Shown here in pieces: positions 25,255 to 32,863 of a stretch of DNA of 58,080 nucleotides. The notes beneath the pieces were generated by a model. That model worked only from the letters and a program-made list of their open reading frames with translations. It was not told where the DNA came from and did not search any database. Numbering within the stretch: position 1 is the stretch's first letter; every line of letters begins with the position of its first letter. The stretch comes from Puniceicoccales bacterium (GTDB lineage Bacteria; Verrucomicrobiota; Verrucomicrobiia; Opitutales; JAIRKQ01), in assembly GCA_031266155.1 (NCBI GenBank), contig JAISBO010000040.1, positions 1 through 58,080 on the forward strand, given 5' to 3'. The translations under genes were made by a program, and so were the position numbers.

Positions 25255-26055
25255 CTACTGGGTCTTAATATAAAGGTCTAGATGTTTTTTCCAATCATCA
25301 AGGGCATTCTTGACAGCTTGAAGTTGCGGATCTCCCCCAACCAGGGATTGTAAAAAGTTCCAGTCGATGGCGTGTTGTTCAAAGAAATTGTTAGCAACAA
25401 CTCCACCGACAGCACCAGCAGCACCGCCACCACCGCCAGGAGCAGGAGCAGGAGCAGCAACATTGGCTGCATTAAAAAGACGATTGGTCGCAACCCTAAG
25501 TGCTGCTTTGGTATCAGCGTTTGCGACAAGGTTTATCGCAGCTGTAACCGCTTGCTGTTTTACCTGAAGCTCTCGCCTATAAACATCGTTCGACTCTTTT
25601 ACTTGGGCAATTGTTTTTCGTGCAGCTATGAGTTCCTGTCTATCCACTACGGTTCCTCCAGTTATCACCGTTAGTATGCGATAGGCCAGCCTGAACGGTC
25701 GAGTAATGATCTTCCATGCTACGACAGGGATCATGGTGAGCGTAAACTTTCCACCCTCTGCAAAATATTCTCTGAGAACGGGTATTACCACAACAACAAC
25801 GGCAAGGACCGCTGCCATGGCAGGGTGTGCGGCAATCAATGAAAATGCAGGTCTGGTAAAATCGGCCGCCCTGCCCATTAAAAGCTTAGCAAGCGGCACT
25901 TTTAAACCGCTAGCCTGTTCTACAACCTCCCTCAGCGTGGTAGCGTTCTGTACGGCAACGCTCCTGCCAATGGTACTGGCACCTTGCAGAGCAGGAATTA
26001 TGTTGCTATTCCATATATTAGTTATAGACTGAACAATATCTGTCGCATTACTCAT
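25255..26055 (-). CDS. Orphan membrane protein, paralogue B of a tandem pair
   Basis: 266 residues from ATG 26055, chosen because AAAAGGAGAATAT precedes it; an upstream in-frame start would add 32 residues across a palindrome. Two hydrophobic stretches (about 73-95 and 105-134) with a short loop match paralogue A, as do 'TRPFRLAYRILTVITGG' followed by T-V-V-D-R-Q and the C-terminal 'ALDDWKKHLDLYIKTQ'. Residues about 200-220 are a low-complexity Ala-Pro/Gly linker ('APAPAPGGGGGAAGAVGG') absent from A. No known family recognised. It is divergent from malQ, sharing a promoter region with a 15-bp inverted repeat. Confidence 0.78.
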   Translation of the reverse strand: MSNATDIVQSITNIWNSNIIPALQGASTIGRSVAVQNATTLREVVEQASGLKVPLAKLLMGRAADFTRPAFSLIAAHPAMAAVLAVVVVVIPVLREYFAEGGKFTLTMIPVVAWKIITRPFRLAYRILTVITGGTVVDRQELIAARKTIAQVKESNDVYRRELQVKQQAVTAAINLVANADTKAALRVATNRLFNAANVAAPAPAPGGGGGAAGAVGGVVANNFFEQHAIDWNFLQSLVGGDPQLQAVKNALDDWKKHLDLYIKTQ

Positions 26056-26092
26056 ATATTCTCCTTTTTGATTACAAGGCACTAATTGTGTA

Positions 26093-26130
26093 AAAGTTTT
26101 TATAAAAGTAAATATTTTTATAAAAACTTT
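26093..26130. promoter_or_regulatory. 15-bp perfect inverted repeat in the divergent promoter region
   Basis: AAAGTTTTTATAAAA (26093-26107) and TTTTATAAAAACTTT (26116-26130) are exact complements separated by eight bases. The repeat lies 37 bases before paralogue B (minus strand) and 41 before malQ (plus strand). TTATAAAA in each arm could also serve as -10 elements. It is a good candidate operator coordinating the two genes. It is not followed by a T run that would suit a terminator. Confidence 0.5.
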
Positions 26131-26171
26131 AACTTCTTGTCTTCCATCCAAAAAGGATTAAAAATATTGCC

Positions 26172-27683
26172 ATGGCGATTTGGTCGTGGTTGAATGAAAG
26201 GGGATGTGGCGTGTTTTTACACATAAGTTCCCTGCCAAAGGGGCATGGAATTGGATGTTTCGGCAAGTCGGCCTACGATTTTATCAATTTCTTGGTATCA
26301 TCGGGGATGAAATATTGGCAGATATGCCCATTAAACCCAACGAGCTATGGAGATTCCCCCTATCAAAGTCCATCCGCTTTTGCGGGCAATCCATATTTCA
26401 TCGATTTGCAAAGTTTCGTCGAGGAAGAATTGCTACTCCCCACAGATTTGAATGGGCTAGTGGCAACGGCGGAATCATTTGTTGATTTTGGGGAATTGTA
26501 TAGAAATTTTTGGCCGGTTTTAAGGACAGCATTTGAAAATTTTTTACGTCTAGAAAACCATGGCAATGACTTTAATAGCTTTTGCCAACGATCCGCATGG
26601 TGGTTAGACAATTACGCCACTTTCATGGCCATCAAAGATCAATTCGATGGTCGCCTTTGGACGGATTGGCCAAAGGAATTTTCCGACCCCGAGGTCGCAA
26701 CGGCAAAGCTCCATTCCGACGAAAAACTTAGCCGAACGGCAACTTTTTACAAATTCGTCCAGTGGACATTTGACAGGCAGTGGAATAAATTAAAAAACTT
26801 TGCCAATGTGAATGGCATCGAAATTATAGGAGATATTCCAATTTTTGTCGGTCTAGACAGTGCGGATGTTTGGGCAAACAAACGGATTTTTAAACTGCAA
26901 AAAGATGGATCTCCCAAATTCGTCGCAGGGGTTCCTCCGGACGCTTTTTCAAAAACCGGACAGCTGTGGGGAAATCCCCTTTACGACTGGGATATTTTAG
27001 CGGCTGATGATTTTTTATGGTGGATAAATCGCATGGGGCGATGTGCGGAAATGTACGATGTGGTGCGCTTGGATCATTTCCGAGGATTTTGTGACTACTG
27101 GGAAATTCCCGCACCTGCCACTACTGGAATGAATGGAAAATGGGCAAAATCTGTCGGGATAAAATTTTTCCAACATGTCAAAAAAGTATTTCCCTCCATA
27201 AAATTCATAGCAGAAGATTTGGGATGCCTAAATGACAATGTTATGCAATTGTTGCAAGATACGGGATTGCCCGGAATGAACGTGTTGCACTTCGCATTCG
27301 ACCGAAATAATAAAAACAAATACCTCCCCCATGAACATGAAAAAAATAGTGTGTTATATCTCGGAACCCACGACAACGACACGACTATGGGGTGGTTCCG
27401 TTTGCTACCTGAAGATATAAAACACCAGGTAAGGTGCTATTTGCGAACGAATTGCGATGACGTCGCATGGGATTTCATCAAAAAGGCATATGAATCGCCA
27501 TCCAACCTGTTAATTTTGAGCATGCAAGATATTCTAAACCTTGGATCAGAAGCAAGATTTAACACCCCGAATACACCCTCTGGCAATTGGCAATGGAGGA
27601 TGACCACGGAGCAATTTAACGGTCTGTGCGAATCTCCAACACCCCAATATTTGCGTCACTTGCGGGATACCTATGGGCGATGA
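26172..27683 (+). CDS. malQ: 4-alpha-glucanotransferase (amylomaltase, GH77)
   Basis: 503 residues, full length. It transfers glucan segments between maltodextrins during glycogen/starch turnover. GH77 signatures: 'RGCGVFLHISSLPKGHGIG', the substrate region 'SPYQSPSAFAGNPYFIDL', the catalytic nucleophile Asp in 'VVRLDHFRGF', the acid/base Glu in 'FIAEDLGCL', and the third Asp in 'LGTHDNDTTMGW'. The nearest partner in the pathway is glgP 13 kb downstream. A decayed fragment of a second malQ lies upstream at 25031-25123. No terminator is evident downstream. Confidence 0.97.
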   Translation: MAIWSWLNERGCGVFLHISSLPKGHGIGCFGKSAYDFINFLVSSGMKYWQICPLNPTSYGDSPYQSPSAFAGNPYFIDLQSFVEEELLLPTDLNGLVATAESFVDFGELYRNFWPVLRTAFENFLRLENHGNDFNSFCQRSAWWLDNYATFMAIKDQFDGRLWTDWPKEFSDPEVATAKLHSDEKLSRTATFYKFVQWTFDRQWNKLKNFANVNGIEIIGDIPIFVGLDSADVWANKRIFKLQKDGSPKFVAGVPPDAFSKTGQLWGNPLYDWDILAADDFLWWINRMGRCAEMYDVVRLDHFRGFCDYWEIPAPATTGMNGKWAKSVGIKFFQHVKKVFPSIKFIAEDLGCLNDNVMQLLQDTGLPGMNVLHFAFDRNNKNKYLPHEHEKNSVLYLGTHDNDTTMGWFRLLPEDIKHQVRCYLRTNCDDVAWDFIKKAYESPSNLLILSMQDILNLGSEARFNTPNTPSGNWQWRMTTEQFNGLCESPTPQYLRHLRDTYGR

Positions 27684-27750
27684 AATTTTGTTGACTCAAC
27701 TGACTCAACTACTACCGTCCTCTAGGGTATGAACAAGTTTTTGGCAAAAA

Positions 27751-28032
27751 ATGATTTCAAATTGTTTAAAACCTTTCGACAAAACATGCAAAATTCTTGC
27801 GGTCCTACTGATAGGATCGTATAGAAATATTCTGTCGCCACTCAAAATTGTTCTATTTGGGACATCCGCCCGGTGCAGATTTTACCCAACGTGTTCAAGT
27901 TTCGCCCAATCAATGTTTAGACGGTATACGTTCTGGAAAGCATTTTATTTTTCCATGAGACGGATTCTGCGATGTAATCCATTTTGGAAACGTAAAAGTC
28001 CCGGAGCAAAGCCGAAAAAAGCCCCTTGCTAA
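27751..28032 (+). CDS. yidD: Membrane protein insertion efficiency factor YidD
   Basis: 93 residues. A hydrophobic, amphipathic N-terminus is followed by the conserved 'SYRNILSPLK', 'CRFYPTCSSFAQSMFRRYTF' and 'MRRILRCNPFWK' with the family cysteines. YidD helps YidC-dependent insertion of inner-membrane proteins. In many bacteria it lies in rpmH-rnpA-yidD-yidC; here yidC is 22 kb away and the others are not in the window. It converges on the ftsQ-like gene. Confidence 0.93.
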   Translation: MISNCLKPFDKTCKILAVLLIGSYRNILSPLKIVLFGTSARCRFYPTCSSFAQSMFRRYTFWKAFYFSMRRILRCNPFWKRKSPGAKPKKAPC

Positions 28033-28061
28033 TGGACCGAAGCCAGCCATAACCCACTTCG

Positions 28062-28871
28062 CTATTTATACTCCAATATTGCGTCGTCGGAGGCAGAAAT
28101 GGTTATTTTCTTGATCCTATGTAGGTTGTGCTGACACTTTTCGTTAATTAGGTAATCGAGTTTCATCAGTTGAAGATGAAAATTCTGCGGCTTTAACCCA
28201 ACGACTATTCCGTTCTTTAGGTGTAGTTCTATGGTCGACCAAATGGCACCCAGGCGGTGATCATAGTTTCTAAGATCGAGGAATTTTACCGATTGGGAAA
28301 TGTCTGGAAATTCATCTTTTAATGTGGCAATAAGCTCTTTAACGGTAGGCATTCCTGCCTGGGAAAGGAATTGTGATCTATTCTTTGTCTTTAAAATCAA
28401 ATTAACGGGCAACAGTCCTAAAACGTCTTCGCGGCCGTAGCAAATGGGCGAAAAAATTCTACCATCCTCTGTGTCAACGAGGAGCAATTTCTTTTCTCCA
28501 CCAACATTGGCTATCAGTTTTAATAGGGGTATGCATTCATTGATTTTTATGTATAGTACATCGGGATAACGTTTCTCTATGAAAACATTCCTAATTTGAG
28601 AAATGGTTTCCAGCCGTTCTCTCATGGAAGAAATATCAAGTGAAAATAAGTCCGTGCCTTTCCTAATATGCAGCTCATGGGCCAGCCATGCCGATGTAAT
28701 TTTCCCATTTGTTTGGAAAATCACCCTTCTAAGCTCATTCGCCGAAGGGATTGACGAAGGGTGAAATATATTCGGTTTTTTGCAAAACACAAACCCAGCT
28801 ACTGCTAAGGCGACGCCAAATGAGACAAACACTGCCAATAAAAATATTTTCCATTTACCCATTAAATTCAA
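28062..28871 (-). CDS. ftsQ: FtsQ/DivIB-like POTRA-domain division protein
   Basis: 269 residues. One N-terminal membrane helix (about 8-29) and a periplasmic part that begins with a POTRA-type domain: 'GTDLFSLDISSMRERLETIS', then 'IRNVFIEKRYPDVLYIKINE' followed by 'CIPLLKL' match the FtsQ pattern (I-x-x-A-x-V-x-R-x-x-P-x-x-L-x-I-x-V-x-E-x-x-P). The rest resembles the beta domain. FtsQ links FtsL/FtsB to the divisome. It stands outside the usual ftsQ-ftsA-ftsZ cluster, which is not in the window, so the assignment rests on domain pattern alone. Confidence 0.75.
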   Translation of the reverse strand: MNLMGKWKIFLLAVFVSFGVALAVAGFVFCKKPNIFHPSSIPSANELRRVIFQTNGKITSAWLAHELHIRKGTDLFSLDISSMRERLETISQIRNVFIEKRYPDVLYIKINECIPLLKLIANVGGEKKLLLVDTEDGRIFSPICYGREDVLGLLPVNLILKTKNRSQFLSQAGMPTVKELIATLKDEFPDISQSVKFLDLRNYDHRLGAIWSTIELHLKNGIVVGLKPQNFHLQLMKLDYLINEKCQHNLHRIKKITISASDDAILEYK

Positions 28872-29004
28872 TAACTTTCGCAGAAGTCCGAGCCTAGCCT
28901 AAGATTGCCAAATTTTTCTTTTTTTTCAATAAAATTCATAGCAAAAGCATCTTCCATAAAAGATTTCATTGACTAAAGCGAATGACCCAACATTACCATC
29001 CATC

Positions 29005-29754
29005 ATGGTTGAGCAAGAATTATCTGGAAAAATTTGCGTCGTAACCGGTGCCGGACGAGGAATTGGAAAATCCATTGCCATGTCCCTTGCGAAAATTGGT
29101 GGTCATATAATCTGCATAAGCAAATTCGAAGATAGTTGTGGTGCCTTGGCCCAGGACATACGAAACCAGGGATATTCCGCCGAACATATGGCCGTCGATG
29201 TATCTTCCCCCGACCTAGTCTCAGATGCTTGCAAAAGCATATTGGGAAAGCATTCTGCCGTTGACATTTTGGTAAATAACGCCGGCATAACCCGGGACAA
29301 CCTGATGCTAAAAATGTCCCAACAAGAATGGCAGGAAGTTTTAAATACAAATTTAAATAGCTGCTTTTATTGGACTAAAAATTTATTGCATCCCATGATG
29401 AAAAAACGATGGGGAAGGATCGTTAACATGGCGTCCATCGTCGGACTGATAGGCAACTTCGGTCAAGCGAATTATGCTGCAGCTAAGGCAGGAATAATCG
29501 GATTTACCAAGTCCATAGCCAAAGAGGTTGCTTCCAGAGGCATAACTGCAAATGCAATAGCTCCCGGATTTATACAAACCGACATGACCAGCAAACTCGG
29601 TGAAAACATAGTGGCAGAGTTGTTAAAAAATATTCCGATGAAGGAACTGGGAATGCCAGATGACGTGGCAGAAGCTGTAAAATTTCTATGTTCTCAGGGA
29701 GCTAGATACATAACGGGGCATGTTATTAATGTCGATGGCGGAATGGTGATGTAA
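29005..29754 (+). CDS. fabG: 3-oxoacyl-[acyl-carrier-protein] reductase
   Basis: 249 residues from ATG 29005; a TTG at 28969 would add 12 residues not typical of the family. Short-chain dehydrogenase fold with the NADP site 'VVTGAGRGIGKSIAMSLA', 'LVNNAGITRDNLMLKMSQQEW', and the catalytic Ser-Tyr-Lys in 'MASIVGLIGNFGQANYAAAK'. It reduces the 3-ketoacyl-ACP made by FabF in the fatty-acid elongation cycle. It is the first gene of fabG-acpP-fabF. fabD, fabH and plsX are not adjacent. Confidence 0.96.
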   Translation: MVEQELSGKICVVTGAGRGIGKSIAMSLAKIGGHIICISKFEDSCGALAQDIRNQGYSAEHMAVDVSSPDLVSDACKSILGKHSAVDILVNNAGITRDNLMLKMSQQEWQEVLNTNLNSCFYWTKNLLHPMMKKRWGRIVNMASIVGLIGNFGQANYAAAKAGIIGFTKSIAKEVASRGITANAIAPGFIQTDMTSKLGENIVAELLKNIPMKELGMPDDVAEAVKFLCSQGARYITGHVINVDGGMVM

Positions 29755-29814
29755 AAAAGGCTTGCGTAGCAGAATAGGATTATTTTGATGCGGAAGACAT
29801 GGGGAATTTTACTT

Positions 29815-30075
29815 ATGACAAGCAATAATATAGAATCAAGAGTTAAGAAAATCATTGTTGATCAATTGGACGTAAACGAAGAACAGGTAACCTTGGAAGC
29901 ATCGTTCCTCGATGATCTTGGGGCCGATTCCCTCGATACCGTTGAATTGGTAATGGCGTTCGAAGAAGAGTTCAAAGATGAGATCAAAGGAGAAATTCCA
30001 GAGGCGGAAGCTGAAAAAATGCGTACCGTTAGGGATGTCGTTGATTTTATCAGCAAAAAAATAGAAAGTGAATAG
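29815..30075 (+). CDS. acpP: Acyl carrier protein
   Basis: 86 residues from ATG 29815 (GGGGA about 12 bases upstream); the longer frame from 29785 adds ten residues with no family match. The phosphopantetheine serine is in 'DLGADSLDTVELVMAFEEEF'. The following loop is slightly expanded: 'KDEIKGEIPEAEAEKM' against the usual D-x-x-I-P-D-E-D-A-E-K. Strongly acidic as expected. It carries the growing acyl chain between FabF and FabG, its neighbours on both sides. Confidence 0.96.
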   Translation: MTSNNIESRVKKIIVDQLDVNEEQVTLEASFLDDLGADSLDTVELVMAFEEEFKDEIKGEIPEAEAEKMRTVRDVVDFISKKIESE

Positions 30076-30093
30076 TAAGCTTCCCCATTAATA

Positions 30094-31362
30094 ATGACCA
30101 CCATACGTACAATTGACGGGTTTGGAAAGCGTGTTGTCGTTACGGGTATTGGGCTTGTTACTCCTGTTGGGATCGGAACGGAGGAAACTTGGAAAAATTT
30201 AATAGGTGGAAAAAGCGGGATAACGGCCGTGACGTCTTTCGACACCAGCAATTATCCATGCCGCGTGGCCGGGGAGCTCAAAAATTTTAATGCGGAGGAT
30301 TTTATCGATAGCAAATCGATAAAGCGCAACGATATATATGCAATCTACGCGATCGCAGCGGCAAAGTTTGCAGTCAACGATGCAAAGATTGACCTCGATA
30401 GTGTTGATAGGTCCCGCATCGGCGTCATCGTAGGCTCTGGCATTGGAGGAATGTCAACGATAACGGAGCAAACTAGGACTTTTTTCCAAAAAGGCCCCCG
30501 ATATATTTCCCCATTTATGATACCGGCCCTAATCGCCAACATTGCCTCCGGCATCATCGGTATGGAATTGGGATTGAAGGGGCCAAATTTTGGAGTTCTC
30601 AGTGCATGCGCAACAAGCACCCATTCGATCGGAGAAGCTTTTCACTGGTTAAAGCTTGGGAAGGCGGATGCCATTTTTACGGGTGGCAGTGAGGCTGCCG
30701 TTACGCCCGTAAGCCTTGCCGGTTTCTGTGCCATGCGGGCTGTTGCAACGGCATATAATGATACGCCTGAATCTGCTAGCCGTCCATTTGATGCAACCCG
30801 CAATGGTTTTGTCATGGGTAATGGGGCAGGAATCTTACTCCTAGAAACCCTGGAGCATGCCCAATCCAGGGGGGCAAAAATTTACTGTGAAATCGTGGGG
30901 TATTCTGCCACTTGCGACGCATATCACATAACCGCTCCTGACCCCAACGGGGATGGTCTTGTAAGATGCTATGAGGAACTATTTGCAGAAACGGGGGTAA
31001 ATCCCTCCGACATACAGTATATTAACGCCCATGGTACATCTACTTCATACAATGACAAATATGAAACGGTAGCCATAAGGAGGTTTTTTGGAGATCACGC
31101 CGATAGGCTTTTGATCAGTTCCACCAAAGGAGCAACTGGTCACCTGCTGGGAGCAACCGGTGCCGTTGAATCCGCAGTTTGTGCTAAAGCAATAGAGACC
31201 GGGATCATCGCTCCTACCATAAATTATTCTACGCCAGACCCCGAATGTGATCTCAACTATGTACCGAACAAGTCCATAAAAGCAAACGTTCACTACGCCA
31301 TCAATGAAAGTATGGGGTTTGGTGGACAAAATGCAGCTTTGATGTTCAAGGAATTCTCCTAA
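30094..31362 (+). CDS. fabF: 3-oxoacyl-[acyl-carrier-protein] synthase II
   Basis: 422 residues, full length. It condenses malonyl-ACP with acyl-ACP in chain elongation. The active-site Cys is in 'LSACATSTHSIGEAF', the two His in 'YINAHGTSTSYND' and 'TKGATGHLLGATGAVE', and the conserved Lys is in the latter motif. The N-terminus starts 'KRVVVTGIGLVTPVG'. It follows acpP by 18 bases. No intrinsic terminator is clear between its stop and the nusA leader. Confidence 0.97.
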   Translation: MTTIRTIDGFGKRVVVTGIGLVTPVGIGTEETWKNLIGGKSGITAVTSFDTSNYPCRVAGELKNFNAEDFIDSKSIKRNDIYAIYAIAAAKFAVNDAKIDLDSVDRSRIGVIVGSGIGGMSTITEQTRTFFQKGPRYISPFMIPALIANIASGIIGMELGLKGPNFGVLSACATSTHSIGEAFHWLKLGKADAIFTGGSEAAVTPVSLAGFCAMRAVATAYNDTPESASRPFDATRNGFVMGNGAGILLLETLEHAQSRGAKIYCEIVGYSATCDAYHITAPDPNGDGLVRCYEELFAETGVNPSDIQYINAHGTSTSYNDKYETVAIRRFFGDHADRLLISSTKGATGHLLGATGAVESAVCAKAIETGIIAPTINYSTPDPECDLNYVPNKSIKANVHYAINESMGFGGQNAALMFKEFS

Positions 31363-31548
31363 AAATTGCCCTTCCATTAGAGTTTAATAGCCCGTAGAGT
31401 AAAAAGCCTCACTTTTGGGCAGCCAGGCGGTCTTTGTTTTGAGCATTCATCGGTGTTCGTTGGCAAATGGTAAAACATGGCAAAGAAATTAATGTGCTTG
31501 ACACATAATTCATTAACGATAGATGTGGCACGAAGGTTTTGATGTTAT

Positions 31549-31572
31549 AAAGTGGGGACTGTCCCACTTTTT
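31549..31572 (+). terminator. Hairpin with T run in the nusA leader (candidate attenuator)
   Basis: AAAGTGGG (31549-31556) pairs with CCCACTTT (31563-31570) around the loop GACTGT; the run continues to five T at 31568-31572. It ends only 28 bases before the nusA ATG. A TTGACA at 31498-31503 followed 16 bases later by TAGATG may be the promoter, which would put the hairpin within the nusA leader. It could end read-through from fabF or serve in autoregulation of nusA. Confidence 0.6.
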
Positions 31573-31600
31573 ATTATCGAATGCGTTCGAAGGTAAGTTG

Positions 31601-32854
31601 ATGAGTACTAATAGTCAGATATTGTCGGTGTTGGAGTACATGGAAAAGGAAAAAGGCATTAGCCGGACAGATATGATTGAAACTATCGGCGAAGCAATTC
31701 GTGCGGCAGCACTAAAAAGCATAAACGCCGGCCATGATGTTAGGATAGAGATTAACCCTAAGACGGGAAAATTGCAAGCCTGGGCAATATTTGAAGTGGT
31801 GGATTCTGTCAGTAACCCGAAAACACAAATCCATCTGAGCAAAGCATCATTGCTGGATGAAAATGCAGAAGTTGGTTCCGTCATAGAAAAAGAAATTGAT
31901 CCAGCATTTTTGGGAAGAATTGCTGCGCAGACGACTAAACAAGCAATTTTACAACGGGTGAGATTTTTCGAAAAGGAAAAGCTCTACCATGACTTTAAAA
32001 ATCGTGTGGGAGATATAGTTTCTGGGACCATCAAAAATATCGATGGCGGTAATTTGTACATCGACGTGAATGGGGCAGAAGCCATAATGCCAGCCCGTGA
32101 ACGTGCCCGTGGAGAAGAGTTTTCCATCGGCGAAAGAATCCGTTGTTTGCTGTTAAAACTTGATCCCTCCAGTAGGGATGCAGAATTGGTCCTTAGCAGG
32201 AGCCATGTGAATTTTATTAGGCGGTTGTTAGAAATTGAAGTCTCCGAAATTGCCGATGGTAGCGTGACAATCAAGGGTATTGCCCGTGAACCAGGGTATA
32301 GAACAAAAGTTTGTGTGGGAACAAACGATAAAAACATCGACCCGGTTGGGGCCTGCGTTGGTATCAGGGGCATAAGAATAAAGAGTATCGTTAGAGAACT
32401 TAGTGGGGAAAAAATCGATGTTATTAGATACGATGACGACCCTGAAAAATTGCTCTTTGAAGCAATAAAGCCGGCGGTTCCAAAAAATGTTCGCGTTGAC
32501 CATGACGGCAGGAGGATTTACTTCGAAGTTGCAGAGAAAGACCTGGCAGTTGCAATCGGCAAGCACGGATTAAATGCAAAGCTGACGTCTCGTATGATGA
32601 ACTGGCGCCTGGACATAAGCAAAGAAAACGAAGCGGTGCCTGAAAACTTCGGTGAAAAACTGGAGCGAGCAGTGGCCGGTTTGCACGGAATTCCAGGTAT
32701 CAGCGACGAACAGGCACAAAAACTTGTGGCCATTGGAATTACAGACATAGATGCCTTCGAAGGAGTTAACGCCGAAGATTTAGCAGAAGCTGGATTTGAT
32801 ATGGATGTATCCCAAAAGATATTGGACAGTGTGCGAAAATTCTGCAAAAAATAA
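31601..32854 (+). CDS. nusA: Transcription termination/antitermination protein NusA
   Basis: 417 residues from ATG 31601 (GAAGGTAAG upstream). The open frame extends 26 codons further 5' to 31523, but that stretch spans the leader hairpin and is not NusA-like. Domains: N-terminal RNA-polymerase-binding part (about 1-125); S1 domain ('VGDIVSGTIKNIDGGNLYID'); KH1/KH2 (about 200-345, with 'GVRGIR'-like 'GACVGIRGIRIKSIVREL'); and one C-terminal helix-hairpin-helix repeat ('GISDEQAQKLVAIGITDIDA'). It opens the cluster nusA-infB-rbfA-nrnA-truB-ribF. rimP, usually just upstream, is missing here. Confidence 0.96.
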   Translation: MSTNSQILSVLEYMEKEKGISRTDMIETIGEAIRAAALKSINAGHDVRIEINPKTGKLQAWAIFEVVDSVSNPKTQIHLSKASLLDENAEVGSVIEKEIDPAFLGRIAAQTTKQAILQRVRFFEKEKLYHDFKNRVGDIVSGTIKNIDGGNLYIDVNGAEAIMPARERARGEEFSIGERIRCLLLKLDPSSRDAELVLSRSHVNFIRRLLEIEVSEIADGSVTIKGIAREPGYRTKVCVGTNDKNIDPVGACVGIRGIRIKSIVRELSGEKIDVIRYDDDPEKLLFEAIKPAVPKNVRVDHDGRRIYFEVAEKDLAVAIGKHGLNAKLTSRMMNWRLDISKENEAVPENFGEKLERAVAGLHGIPGISDEQAQKLVAIGITDIDAFEGVNAEDLAEAGFDMDVSQKILDSVRKFCKK

Positions 32855-32863
32855 AAAGACGAG

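Noticed and set aside
27692..27709. Two copies of TGACTCAAC between malQ and yidD
   Set aside because: A 9-bp direct repeat of two units is too small to interpret.
31523..31600. Upstream extension of NusA by 26 residues
   Set aside because: The extension spans the leader hairpin and does not look like NusA; ATG 31601 has a better ribosome-binding site and gives the normal N-terminus.
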